A DNA stretch of 64,000 nt from Pseudoclavibacter sp. AY1H1 (GTDB lineage Bacteria > Actinomycetota > Actinomycetes > Actinomycetales > Microbacteriaceae): assembly GCF_002931055.1 (NCBI RefSeq), contig NZ_PSXX01000001.1, positions 248,001 to 312,000 of the forward strand, in the 5' to 3' direction. A program made the translations under genes and the position numbers. Shown one piece after another: positions 10,536 through 20,823 of the stretch. The notes beneath the pieces were generated by a model that searched no databases, was not told the DNA's origin, and saw only the letters and a program-made list of their open reading frames with translations. How positions within the stretch are numbered: the stretch's first letter is position 1; each line of letters begins with the position of its first letter.

Positions 10536-12161
10536 ATGTCAGAACTCACAATCAATCCGGATGAGATCCGCGACGCTCTCCAGCAGTTCGCTTCCTCATA
10601 CCGTCCGGAAGGCGCCACGGCGACCGAGGTCGGCACCGTGGTTGACGCCTCGGACGGCATTGCGCACGTCGAGGGTCTTCCTGGCGTCATGGCCAACGAG
10701 CTCATCACCTTCGCAGACGGAACGCTCGGTCTCGCACAGAACCTCGACGAGAGCAGCATCGGCGTCATCGTCCTCGGCGAGTTCCAGGGCATCGTCGAAG
10801 GCATGGAAGTCCGCCGCACCGGCGAAGTCCTCTCCGTCCCCGTCGGCGAGGGCTACCTCGGCCGCGTGGTCGACCCACTCGGCAACGCGATCGACGGACT
10901 CGGCGAGATCGCCACGTCCGGACGTCGCGCCCTGGAGCTCCAGGCGCCTGGCGTCATGGACCGCAAGTCGGTTCACGAGCCGCTCGAGACCGGCATCAAG
11001 GCCATCGACGCGATGATCCCCGTTGGCCGTGGCCAGCGTCAGCTCATCATCGGCGACCGCCAGACCGGCAAGACGGCGATCGCGATCGACGCGATCATCA
11101 ACCAGAAGGCCAACTGGGAGTCCGGAGACGTCAACAAGCAGGTTCGCTGCATCTACGTTGCCGTCGGCCAGAAGGGCTCGACCATCGCCTCCGTCAAGGG
11201 CGCCCTGGAAGACGCCGGCGCGATGGAGTACACGACGATCGTGGCGTCCCCCGCCTCGGACCCCGCCGGCTTCAAGTACCTCGCCCCGTACACGGGCTCG
11301 GCCATCGGCCAGCACTGGATGTACGAGGGCAAGCACGTCCTGATCGTCTTCGATGACCTGTCGAAGCAGGCTGAGGCCTACCGCGCCGTGTCGCTCCTCC
11401 TGCGCCGCCCGCCGGGACGCGAGGCCTACCCAGGTGACGTGTTCTACCTGCACTCCCGCCTCCTCGAGCGTTGCGCCAAGCTCTCCGATGCGATGGGTGC
11501 CGGCTCCATGACCGGGCTTCCGATCATCGAGACCAAGGCGAACGACGTCTCGGCGTACATCCCGACCAACGTGATCTCGATCACGGACGGCCAGATCTTC
11601 CTCCAGTCCGACCTCTTCAACGCCAACCAGCGTCCAGCGGTCGACGTCGGAATCTCGGTCTCGCGAGTCGGTGGCGACGCCCAGCAGAAGCACATCAAGA
11701 AGGTCTCGGGAACGCTCAAGCTCGAGCTCGCGCAGTACCGCTCGCAGCAGGCCTTCGCGATGTTCGCGTCGGACCTCGACGCGACGACGCGCCGTCAGCT
11801 CGAACGTGGAGCGCGCCTCACGGAGCTCCTCAAGCAGCCGCAGTACTCGCCGTACCCCGTCGAGCAGCAGGTCGTCGCGATCTGGGCTGGAACGAACGGC
11901 AAGCTCGATCTCGTGCCGGTCGACGAGATCCTGCGCTTCGAGAACGAGCTCCTCGAGTACCTCGAGCGCAACACCGACGTCCTCGCCCGCCTCCGCGACA
12001 GCGGAAAGCTCGAGGACGACACGCTGAAGGCCATGGCCGAAGGCGTCGACGGCTTCTCGAAGACGTACCTCAAGAACGACGGAACTCCGCTCGTCGCTAG
12101 CGCCGAACAGGTCGCCGCTGACGAGATCGAGCAGGAGAAGATCGTCAAGAAGCGCCGCTAG
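10536..12161 (+). CDS. atpA: ATP synthase F1 subunit alpha
   Basis: Non-catalytic nucleotide-binding subunit of F1. It carries Walker A GDRQTGKT at residues 173-180, the alpha/beta family signature region [14 protein letters not shown], and a DELSD-region equivalent. The 541 residues include a lysine/arginine-rich C-terminal end. The ATG is preceded by AAGGGAAG. Confidence 0.98.
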   Translation: MSELTINPDEIRDALQQFASSYRPEGATATEVGTVVDASDGIAHVEGLPGVMANELITFADGTLGLAQNLDESSIGVIVLGEFQGIVEGMEVRRTGEVLSVPVGEGYLGRVVDPLGNAIDGLGEIATSGRRALELQAPGVMDRKSVHEPLETGIKAIDAMIPVGRGQRQLIIGDRQTGKTAIAIDAIINQKANWESGDVNKQVRCIYVAVGQKGSTIASVKGALEDAGAMEYTTIVASPASDPAGFKYLAPYTGSAIGQHWMYEGKHVLIVFDDLSKQAEAYRAVSLLLRRPPGREAYPGDVFYLHSRLLERCAKLSDAMGAGSMTGLPIIETKANDVSAYIPTNVISITDGQIFLQSDLFNANQRPAVDVGISVSRVGGDAQQKHIKKVSGTLKLELAQYRSQQAFAMFASDLDATTRRQLERGARLTELLKQPQYSPYPVEQQVVAIWAGTNGKLDLVPVDEILRFENELLEYLERNTDVLARLRDSGKLEDDTLKAMAEGVDGFSKTYLKNDGTPLVASAEQVAADEIEQEKIVKKRR

Positions 12162-12199
12162 GCGCCCTCGACGACTTCGACGACGAGCACAGGAGAAGC

Positions 12200-13102
12200 A
12201 TGGGAGCACAACTTCGGGTCTACCGGCAGAAGATCAAGTCTGCCCAGACGATGAAGAAGGTCACCCGCGCCATGGAGCTGATCGCCACTTCGCGCATCAC
12301 CAAGGCGCGGAAACGCATGGCCGAGTCGAACCCGTACGCGCAGGCGATCACCGAGGCAGTCTCGGCAGTCGCAAGCTACACGGACATCGATCACATCCTC
12401 GTCACCGAGCGCGAAGAGGTCCGCCGCGTCGCGGTTGTCGTCTTCACGAGCGACCGAGGCCTCAACGGAGCCTTCTCCTCGAGCGTTCTGCGCGAGGCCG
12501 AGGGCCTCACCAACACGCTCGAGGCCGAGGGCAAGGAAGTTGTCCACTACCTCGTCGGGCGCAAGGCGGTCGGCTACTTCGCCTTCCGCAAGCGTGCAAG
12601 CGAGAAGCAGTGGACGGGTGCCACCGACCTTCCGGTCTTCCAGACCGCGAAGGAACTGGGCGAAGCCCTCGTCGAACGGTTCACGATTCCGTTCGAAGAG
12701 GGTGGCGTGGAGGAGATCCACTACGTCTACAACCGGTTCCAGTCGATGGTCACGCAGACGCCGACCGTCGTCCGGCTCCTGCCGCTCGAGGTCGTCGACA
12801 GCGAAGACGTCGCCGAAGCTGACGAGGCCCCGCTGCTCCCGCTGTACGAGTTCGAGCCGGATGCGGAGACCGTGCTTCACGCACTGCTTCCGGACTACAT
12901 CCAGGCGCGCCTCTTCAACGCCATGCTGCACTCCGCCGCATCCGAGCACGCTGCCCGCCAGCGCGCCATGAGCGCGGCTTCCGACAACGCAGACACCCTG
13001 GTGCGCGACTACACCAGGCTCGCGAACAACGCGCGCCAGGCAGAGATCACGCAGCAGATTTCCGAGATCGTGGGCGGCGCGGACGCGCTCGCAACCGCAT
13101 AA
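12200..13102 (+). CDS. atpG: ATP synthase F1 subunit gamma
   Basis: Central rotor shaft. The N-terminal helix [21 protein letters not shown] and the C-terminal helix with [20 protein letters not shown] form the coiled coil that turns inside the alpha/beta ring. It is 300 residues long, with an AGGAG ribosome site before the ATG. It lies between atpA and atpD as usual. Confidence 0.97.
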   Translation: MGAQLRVYRQKIKSAQTMKKVTRAMELIATSRITKARKRMAESNPYAQAITEAVSAVASYTDIDHILVTEREEVRRVAVVVFTSDRGLNGAFSSSVLREAEGLTNTLEAEGKEVVHYLVGRKAVGYFAFRKRASEKQWTGATDLPVFQTAKELGEALVERFTIPFEEGGVEEIHYVYNRFQSMVTQTPTVVRLLPLEVVDSEDVAEADEAPLLPLYEFEPDAETVLHALLPDYIQARLFNAMLHSAASEHAARQRAMSAASDNADTLVRDYTRLANNARQAEITQQISEIVGGADALATA

Positions 13103-14599
<1,497 letters not shown>

Positions 14600-14601
14600 T
14601 C

Positions 14602-14880
14602 ATGGCAGGCAAAGGCGAACTGACCGTCAAGGTCGTCGAAGCAACCAAGCTCGTCTGGGAAGGCGGCGCGACCATGGTCGTTGCTCGCACCTCCGAAGGC
14701 GAGATCGGAATCCTCTCCGGCCACGAGCCCATGCTCGCGTCCCTGGGGTCCGGCCAGGTTCGCATCACGACCACCGACGGATCGAAGATCGTCGCCAACG
14801 CTGAGGGCGGGTTCCTCTCGGTGAACAGCGACGTCGTCACGGTCGTCGCCGGCGAGGCTGAACTCGTCTCCGGGGAGTGA
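14602..14880 (+). CDS. atpC: ATP synthase F1 subunit epsilon (short form)
   Basis: Rotor subunit contacting gamma and the c-ring. The 92 residues cover only the N-terminal beta-sandwich domain (GILSGHEPMLASLGSGQVRI). The C-terminal helical hairpin that inhibits ATP hydrolysis in longer epsilon proteins is missing. It starts 2 bases after atpD, and its end overlaps yaaA by four bases (GTGA). Confidence 0.95.
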   Translation: MAGKGELTVKVVEATKLVWEGGATMVVARTSEGEIGILSGHEPMLASLGSGQVRITTTDGSKIVANAEGGFLSVNSDVVTVVAGEAELVSGE

Positions 14881-15692
14881 CCGAACGTCTCCTGCTGCTG
14901 TTGCCGCCGTCCGAAACCAAACGGGACGGCGGCAACGCTGCGTTCGGCGACGATCTGGTGCAGACACCGGAAGCAGGCGGACTGAGCTGGGCCGCGACCT
15001 TCTCGGACGTGCGAGAGGCCGCCGCCAGCGAGCTGCAGCAGCTCTCCCACGACGCGGATGCCGCCCGCAAGGTGTTGAAGATCTCGGAGAAGCAGGCCGC
15101 GCTGGAGCTGGAACGCAACCGCAGCCTGCGCTCCAGCCCCCGTATGGCGGCGCTGCTGCGCTACACGGGCGTCCTGTACGACGCCCTCGACGCCTCCTCG
15201 CTGAGTGACCATCAGCTCGGCTGGGCCGCGCACCACGTTGCCGTTCACTCGGCCCTCTTCGGGCTCGTCGGCGGGGGAGAGGGCATCCCCGCCTACCGTC
15301 TGTCCGCAGGGTCGCGCCTCGGAGGTGTCGCCCCAGCGAATCGCTGGGCTCAGGCGACGGCTCGGGCGCTGGCCGAGCACGAGGGGCTCGTGATCGATCT
15401 GCGCTCGAAGGCCTACTCAGCGCTCGGACCGGTGGAGTCTGCCGAGCGACACGTCACCATCGACGTCGTCTCCCGGACTCCGGACGGTGAGCTTCGCTCG
15501 CTGAACCACTTCAACAAACGCGGCAAGGGCCTCTTCACGCGCGGTCTCATCATGCTCGCCGCCGAGCAGGCGAAACGAGCCGACGCGATTCGGGATGCCC
15601 ACGAACTCGCTGACTTCAGTCGTGATGCCGGCTGGGATCTTGAACCCACCGAGCCCGGATGCGCTCGCCTGATCGTGCCCGAGGGCCTTTGA
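14877..15692 (+). CDS. yaaA: YaaA family peroxide-stress/DNA-binding protein
   Basis: DUF328/UPF0246 family. E. coli YaaA lowers free intracellular iron during peroxide stress. The family hallmarks are visible: the N-terminal LLLLPPSETK, a central RSKAYSALGP region and a C-terminal HFNKRGKGLFTRGL (compare SxNAKKARGxMARYI in E. coli). It starts at a GTG overlapping the atpC stop, so it is translationally coupled to the ATP synthase operon. Role in this organism is by homology only. Confidence 0.88.
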   Translation: MTERLLLLLPPSETKRDGGNAAFGDDLVQTPEAGGLSWAATFSDVREAAASELQQLSHDADAARKVLKISEKQAALELERNRSLRSSPRMAALLRYTGVLYDALDASSLSDHQLGWAAHHVAVHSALFGLVGGGEGIPAYRLSAGSRLGGVAPANRWAQATARALAEHEGLVIDLRSKAYSALGPVESAERHVTIDVVSRTPDGELRSLNHFNKRGKGLFTRGLIMLAAEQAKRADAIRDAHELADFSRDAGWDLEPTEPGCARLIVPEGL

Positions 15693-15705
15693 CGGTGACA
15701 CGCCT

Positions 15706-15723
15706 CGCTCGCCAAGGCGAGCG
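15706..15723 (+). terminator. Weak hairpin after yaaA
   Basis: CGCTCGCC-AA-GGCGAGCG, an eight-base stem 13 bases after yaaA. There is no T run, so it may be a pause or weak end of the atp operon transcript. Confidence 0.35.
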
Positions 15724-15863
15724 GTTGCGGGCCCCGGGGAGGTCTCCCCATCGACAAGGGGCTCGAAACGCCGCTACTTTGTACCAAGTCTGCCTACGCT
15801 GACTCGCGTGCACATCGAGCACGCGACGCAGACGTCGACTGAATATCAGAAAGTGACTCCTCA

Positions 15864-16589
15864 ATGGAAATCTTCTCCTACGGCGATCAGACCGCAGCAG
15901 GAATCGGCGCGCTAGGAATCCTGCTCTACTTCGTCATCCTCCTCGGCGCCTACGCCCTCTCCTCGTGGCTGATGTCGAAGGTGTTCACGAAGATGGGCAT
16001 CGAGGCTTGGAAGGCCTGGGTCCCCGTCTACAACCAGTGGACCTTCGTCGAAGCAGCGGGCTTCCCCGGATGGTGGGTGCTCGTCGGTTTCATTCCCGGT
16101 GTGAACATCGCCCTGGTTGTGCTGCTCGCCATCGCGGCGTACCGAATCGGACAGGGCTTCGGCAAGGGCGGCGCGTGGGTCGTCCTCTACATCTTCCTGC
16201 CCATCGTCTGGTTCGCCATCGTCGGGTTCGACAGCTCCCGCTGGAACCCCGCGCTCATGAACCTCGGCTCGCAGGCCTACGGCCAGCCTCAGGGTGCCGT
16301 CGGCTACCCGCAGCAGGGCGCTCCCGTCCAGCAGCCATACGGTCAGGCTCCTGCTCAGCAGGGGTATGGTCAGGCTCCTGCCCAGCAGCCGTATGGTCAG
16401 GCTCCGACCCAGCAGGGGTACGGTCAGCCGCCCGCGCAGCAGCCGTATGGTCAGGCTCCGACCCAGCAGGGGTACGGTCAGCCGCCCGCGCAGCAGCCCT
16501 ACGGTCAGGCCCCGACCCAGCAGCCGCCCCTCGGCCAGAACCCGGGCAACCAGCAGCCGTACGGACAGCAGAACCCGCCCCAGCACTGA
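15864..16589 (+). CDS. DUF5684-like membrane protein with PYGQ repeat tail
   Basis: A 241-residue protein. About 130 residues of membrane region have three or four hydrophobic segments and aromatic loops ([23 protein letters not shown]). A C-terminal tail follows, made of [18 protein letters not shown] repeats. The membrane part resembles the DUF5684 (signal-peptidase-I-like) family of actinobacteria, and the function is not known. A TACGCT at 15795-15800 is a possible -10, giving a leader of about 55 bases. It stands alone, with a strong terminator after it. Confidence 0.8.
   Translation: MEIFSYGDQTAAGIGALGILLYFVILLGAYALSSWLMSKVFTKMGIEAWKAWVPVYNQWTFVEAAGFPGWWVLVGFIPGVNIALVVLLAIAAYRIGQGFGKGGAWVVLYIFLPIVWFAIVGFDSSRWNPALMNLGSQAYGQPQGAVGYPQQGAPVQQPYGQAPAQQGYGQAPAQQPYGQAPTQQGYGQPPAQQPYGQAPTQQGYGQPPAQQPYGQAPTQQPPLGQNPGNQQPYGQQNPPQH
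16383..16490 (+). repeat. Two perfect 54-base tandem repeats within the PYGQ tail
   Basis: The unit 16383-16436 is repeated exactly at 16437-16490, and a third diverged copy follows. Each unit is two 27-base halves encoding QQPYGQAPT and QQGYGQPPA. The DNA-level identity points to recent unit duplication. Length changes keep the reading frame. Confidence 0.9.
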
Positions 16590-16610
16590 TACGCACGCAG
16601 TCGTCTGAGC

Positions 16611-16648
16611 GAGCACGCCACGTGGATTCGGTTCCACGTGGCGTGCTC
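16611..16648 (+). terminator. Strong intrinsic terminator-like hairpin
   Basis: A 16-base perfect stem, GAGCACGCCACGTGGA, pairs with its complement across a TTCGGT loop, ending in TTGTC. It lies 21 bases after the PYGQ-repeat gene. Confidence 0.85.
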
Positions 16649-16733
16649 TTGTCACTCCGGTGTCCCCGCGCCTCGACTCGTCACGTTCTCCACAGCCTGA
16701 TGTCTCGGAGATCGCGGCAGACTGGCGTGCGCC

Positions 16734-16739
16734 TAGCTT
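16734..16739 (+). promoter_or_regulatory. Putative -10 (TAGCTT) for the DUF4192 gene
   Basis: TAGCTT lies 6 bases before the ATG at 16746, the spacing expected for a leaderless transcript. Confidence 0.5.
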
Positions 16740-16745
16740 CTGCCT

Positions 16746-17855
16746 ATGGAACGGATTCGACTCAGCACGCCCAAGCAGATCCTCGACGCGGTCCCCAAGC
16801 TCCTGGGATACTCGCCCATCGGATCGCTCGTCGCCATCCCGCTCAGCGGCCGACGAGGGGGTGTGGTTCTGCGATTCGACCTGCCCAGTCTGTCGAACTC
16901 GCGTGCGGTCAACGCAGCACCGTACGCGAGTGCCGTGATCGGGCACCTGGCATATCTCAGCAACATCGAGCGCGTGGTCTTCGTCTTCAGCCCGAACCTC
17001 CCGTTCGGCAGCGGTCCGACGCCGCCGCACTCGGAGCTGGCAGAGGCGCTTGTCGAGTTCGGGGACCGGGCGGGCATCGAGGTCGTCCTCTGCCTCTGCA
17101 GAGCGTTGGACGCCTGGGGCGTGTACGGCTGCGATGATCCTGATTGCTGTGATGTCGGGCCGAGGGCGCTCGGCGCTCAGGATGCGTGGCGTGAGGCGGC
17201 AGAGCCGGCGATCCACGCCGATATCGCATCAGCCCCCGCCGCACGGAGGAGGGCGTTCGCTGAGGCCGACGAACGGCACGCCCAGGTGCACGAGGGCGAG
17301 GACGACTTCTCCGGGATGCGCCAGGGGTGGCTCGCGGCGCTCACGCCCGCGGTCGGCCGTTCCGGACTGAGCGACGCCCAGCTCGCAGGGCTGCTCTGCA
17401 TGCTGCGCGGGCGTCGGACGTCGGAGCTCCTGCTGACGACGGTCGCCTTCGGTGATCGAGACGAGCTCCTGTCGCTGGCGCCGATCTGGGCCAGCCTGCT
17501 GCCGGAGGAGAGCACAGGGCCACAGCTGCCTTCGTTCTCGCGAGAACGAGTTCGCACGGCTGTCGCCTGCCTCCGCGAGCTCGGCGCACTCGTGGACCTC
17601 GACGATGAACCGGGTCTGCTCGCTGGGATCGCCTGGCTCGAATGGGCTTCGGGCCGTGCGAGCGCCGGGGCGGCCTTTGCTCGGCGTGCTCTTGGTCGAC
17701 GCCCTGATGACCGGGTGGCCGCGAGCGTCGTCTGGCTTGTCGAGCGCTGCGTGCTGCCACCATGGCTCTCGGATGTCCATGATTGGCTCACCGAGACCGA
17801 GACCGAGACCGAGACCGAGGCCGAAGGCGGGTCTGCGGCCTGGCGTGAGGGCTAG
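16746..17855 (+). CDS. DUF4192 domain-containing protein
   Basis: A 369-residue protein that opens with the DUF4192 signature (STPKQILDAVPKLLGYSPIGSLVAIPL). The family is frequent in actinobacteria and has no established function. No membrane segment or known catalytic motif is visible. The C-terminus ends in a TE dipeptide run encoded by five ACCGAG hexamers (17790-17819). The gene overlaps the start of the EccC-like ATPase by 11 bases, so the two are co-translated and may work together. Apparently leaderless. Confidence 0.88.
   Translation: MERIRLSTPKQILDAVPKLLGYSPIGSLVAIPLSGRRGGVVLRFDLPSLSNSRAVNAAPYASAVIGHLAYLSNIERVVFVFSPNLPFGSGPTPPHSELAEALVEFGDRAGIEVVLCLCRALDAWGVYGCDDPDCCDVGPRALGAQDAWREAAEPAIHADIASAPAARRRAFAEADERHAQVHEGEDDFSGMRQGWLAALTPAVGRSGLSDAQLAGLLCMLRGRRTSELLLTTVAFGDRDELLSLAPIWASLLPEESTGPQLPSFSRERVRTAVACLRELGALVDLDDEPGLLAGIAWLEWASGRASAGAAFARRALGRRPDDRVAASVVWLVERCVLPPWLSDVHDWLTETETETETEAEGGSAAWREG
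17790..17819 (+). repeat. Hexanucleotide repeat (ACCGAG)x5
   Basis: Five exact ACCGAG units encode Thr-Glu repeats at the end of the DUF4192 protein, ending 25 bases before the GTG start of the next gene. Copy-number changes would not shift the frame. Confidence 0.9.
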
Positions 17856-20823
17856 CGGACTGGTCGGCACCACGCCAGCCGACCGATTCGCACCAGCCGA
17901 CCGATCCGCCCCGGCAGACGGAGTCGTCCACCTGCCCACGATCGTCCCCGGTGAACGCACGGTTGTCTTTCCAGCGCTCATGGCTCTTGCACCGGTTGTC
18001 GTCGCGCTTGTCCTCTGGGCGCTGCTGTCCTCGCCCGTGATGCTGGCCTTCGCTTTTCTCGGGCCAGTGATGGCGGTGGCCAGCTATGCGGAGTCGAGAC
18101 GTCAGTCGCGAGCAGAGCACGGGCGAGCTCAGGCGGTCTTCGAGAGCGAACTCGATGTCTGCGTGCGGGAGGCCCGGGTGCTCGCTCGGCACGACCTCCG
18201 AGAACTCCATCGTTCCGCGCCTGGGGCTCGGGCGCTCATCTCGGGTGGATCAGCTGCCCGGGAGTCCCAGCTGAACCTGGGCTTCGGGTGTGTGCGCGCC
18301 CGGTTCAAGATCCAGGGAGAGCTCCGCGAGCTGCCCGACGAGGCGCACGCGCGCCTCGAGCCGTTCCTCGTCCTCGAGGACGCTCCCGTCCTAGCCGACA
18401 GCGAGAGGGTCAGGCTCACCGGCAACCCGCACCTGATGCTCGCGGTCAGTCGCGCGCTGCTGCTCCAGCGTGCCGCCGGCCGCGTCGCCATCGGCGCCGG
18501 CGCGGTTGGGGAGGCATTGAACGGCGAGATCCGAGGGCTCCGAGGGGACTGGCGCCCTGTCCTCGCGGCGGATCACGGCCCCGGGATGCTCCTCGACTTC
18601 GGCACCGACTTCGACCCCCGCGCCAGTGCCTCTAGCCCCTCACCGCGTCCGCGCACACCGCGCCGCGAGGTCCGCATCCGGATGCTGAGCCCGACTCGGG
18701 CGAGCGTGGAGCTCGCTGACGGTCAGTCTCTGACGGTGCGACCGGAGCTGGTCACCGTCGAGGAGCTGCGCGCCTTCGCCCAGCGAAGAGCGCCGTGCGA
18801 GTCCGGCCAACTGATCGAGGGCCCCTACGGTGATGCCGCCGCCGCAGCCTCGACGCTTCGCCTCCGGAGGGTGCCCCATCACGCATCGCTGGCAGCGCAG
18901 ATCGGTACCCGGAACGGTGTGGCGTTCCAGGTCGACCTCGTCGCGGCCGGACCCCACGCCGTTGTCGGCGGGACGACCGGGTCCGGCAAGAGCGAGCTGC
19001 TGGTCACCTGGGTCCTCGCGATGACGGCCACGAGGTCCACTCGTGACGTGCAGGTGCTCTGCTTCGACTTCAAGGGCGGTGCGACCTTCGACCCGATCGC
19101 CGCCCTCCCGCACTGTGTGGGCGTGGTCACGGACCTCGACGACCACGAGGCGCGGCGGGCGGCAACGAGTCTGAGCGCCGAGATCCGCTTCCGTGAGCGG
19201 GCTCTCCGTGCTGCCGGTGCGAAGCATGTGGGCGAGCTGCCGAGCCTTGCCAGGCTCGTCGTCGTCGTCGACGAGTACCAGGCGCTCGTCGACTCGGATG
19301 CCGAGCTCCAAGCGGTGTTCTCCGACATCTCCGCGCGCGGGAGGAGCCTCGGCGTCCACCTCATCCTCTGCGCGCAGCAGCCAGCGTCCGCGGTCAGGGG
19401 CGCGACGCTCGCGAACTGCAGCATCCGCATCAGCCTGCGCGTCATCGCCGAGGCCGACAGCACGGCCGTCATCGGCAGCGGGGCCGCCGCCGACCTCCCC
19501 GCATCGACGCCTGGAGTTGCGATCATCGTGGCGGGAGACGGGGCAGCACGGGTGCAGGTGCAGCGATCCTCACCGGACACGATCGCGGCCTGCATCCGAG
19601 CTTGCGCAGAGCGCGAGGCGCATCTCGGCGGGACGCTCCCGCGGCCTCCCTGGCTCCCGGCCCTGCCGGCGGAGATCGCCGCCAGCGCACTTGAAGAGCC
19701 GAGCACCCTCGATGCGTCCGGCACCCTCGATGCACCCAGCGGACGGGGTCTCGCTTTCGGTATCGCGGACGACACGGAGCTTCGACGTCAGCCGACCGCC
19801 GTCTTCTCTCCGGAGCGCGGGGCGATGCTGGTCATCGGCGGGCCGCGCACGGGCAAGACCGGATGCCTTGCGATGCTCGCCGAGACAGCACGGACCGAGC
19901 TCGGCGCCGAATCCCCGGCTGTCGTCGTGCTCAGCGTTGATCCCGAGACGGCTTGGGACCAGCTCTGGAGCCCCGAGCTCACGTCTCGCCACGGGCTGCT
20001 CCTCGCCGATGACGTCGACCTGTTCCTGTCGCAGGTCGACGAGCCGTATCGCTCCGCCTTCGCCGAGCGATTGACGCTGCTCCTTCGCCGCTCAGCCACC
20101 GGGCTCCCCGCCGTCGTGTTCACCGCGAGCAGAGCAACGGGTCATGCTTCGGTGTTGGTGGCTGCCGCAGCTCAGACGCTGCGTCTGGTCGGCGGCGATC
20201 GCGCCGCCTACGTCATGGCAGGGGGAGAGCCCTCAGATCACCGCAGCCATGCCGGACCGGGGCGAGCGAACTGGCACGGTCTTCCCTGCCAGGTCGCGCG
20301 TTCGACTCGACCCCTCCGCGCACTTCGAGGGCACTCCGACCACGCAGGAGACCCTCGAGATGCCCTTGCGCTGTCCGACACGGAGAACCTGCTGGTTGCT
20401 GCGCGCCGTATCGAGCCCCTTCGCCGCATCCTCGAGGCACGGGGCTTCGCCTGCACGACTCTCGACGCCTGGCTGGGTGACCGCGCACCTGGCGCCGGAC
20501 CGATGCAGGCGCCGAACGCGGATGCCGCGTACAGGCGGGCCGTGCTCGGCATCGTCGACGAGTGGCAGGCGCAGTTCGGGCTGCTGTCGCGACTAGCCGC
20601 GGAGCATCCGGTGCTGCTCTCAGGTCTGAGCACGGGGGAGCATCGCACGCTGCTGCGGGGTGATCCGCTGCCGCCACCGGTCCTCGATGCCCGGCGGGGC
20701 GCCGTCCTCCGAGGTCGCAGCGGTGACATGACCCGCATTCGCTGGACTGACGAAGAGGCACGCCTGGACGGGCCCAGTGCCCCTCCGGCTAGAGACTCGT
20801 CGGGACCGCCGACCCCACCATGA
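17845..20823 (+). CDS. FtsK/SpoIIIE-type ATPase, EccC-like
   Basis: A 992-residue protein. Two adjacent membrane helices lie near residues 38-75, followed by a cytoplasmic region and two ATPase modules. Module 1 has Walker A GTTGSGKS at about 376-383 and Walker B VVVVDEYQ near 472-479. Module 2 has Walker A GPRTGKT near 667-673 and LLADDVD near 719-725. Two N-terminal helices followed by GRSLGVHLILCAQQP suggest the EccC/EssC branch of type VII secretion motors rather than FtsK: no DNA-orienting gamma domain is seen. EccC usually has three modules, and no WXG100 or other ESX gene is nearby. The GTG start overlaps DUF4192. The 3' end overlaps the convergent asparaginase gene by 35 bases. Confidence 0.85.
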   Translation: MRASGLVGTTPADRFAPADRSAPADGVVHLPTIVPGERTVVFPALMALAPVVVALVLWALLSSPVMLAFAFLGPVMAVASYAESRRQSRAEHGRAQAVFESELDVCVREARVLARHDLRELHRSAPGARALISGGSAARESQLNLGFGCVRARFKIQGELRELPDEAHARLEPFLVLEDAPVLADSERVRLTGNPHLMLAVSRALLLQRAAGRVAIGAGAVGEALNGEIRGLRGDWRPVLAADHGPGMLLDFGTDFDPRASASSPSPRPRTPRREVRIRMLSPTRASVELADGQSLTVRPELVTVEELRAFAQRRAPCESGQLIEGPYGDAAAAASTLRLRRVPHHASLAAQIGTRNGVAFQVDLVAAGPHAVVGGTTGSGKSELLVTWVLAMTATRSTRDVQVLCFDFKGGATFDPIAALPHCVGVVTDLDDHEARRAATSLSAEIRFRERALRAAGAKHVGELPSLARLVVVVDEYQALVDSDAELQAVFSDISARGRSLGVHLILCAQQPASAVRGATLANCSIRISLRVIAEADSTAVIGSGAAADLPASTPGVAIIVAGDGAARVQVQRSSPDTIAACIRACAEREAHLGGTLPRPPWLPALPAEIAASALEEPSTLDASGTLDAPSGRGLAFGIADDTELRRQPTAVFSPERGAMLVIGGPRTGKTGCLAMLAETARTELGAESPAVVVLSVDPETAWDQLWSPELTSRHGLLLADDVDLFLSQVDEPYRSAFAERLTLLLRRSATGLPAVVFTASRATGHASVLVAAAAQTLRLVGGDRAAYVMAGGEPSDHRSHAGPGRANWHGLPCQVARSTRPLRALRGHSDHAGDPRDALALSDTENLLVAARRIEPLRRILEARGFACTTLDAWLGDRAPGAGPMQAPNADAAYRRAVLGIVDEWQAQFGLLSRLAAEHPVLLSGLSTGEHRTLLRGDPLPPPVLDARRGAVLRGRSGDMTRIRWTDEEARLDGPSAPPARDSSGPPTPP

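Noticed and set aside
17790-17819. Phase-variable repeat
   Set aside because: The unit is six bases, so gain or loss cannot shift the frame of either DUF4192 or the downstream gene.
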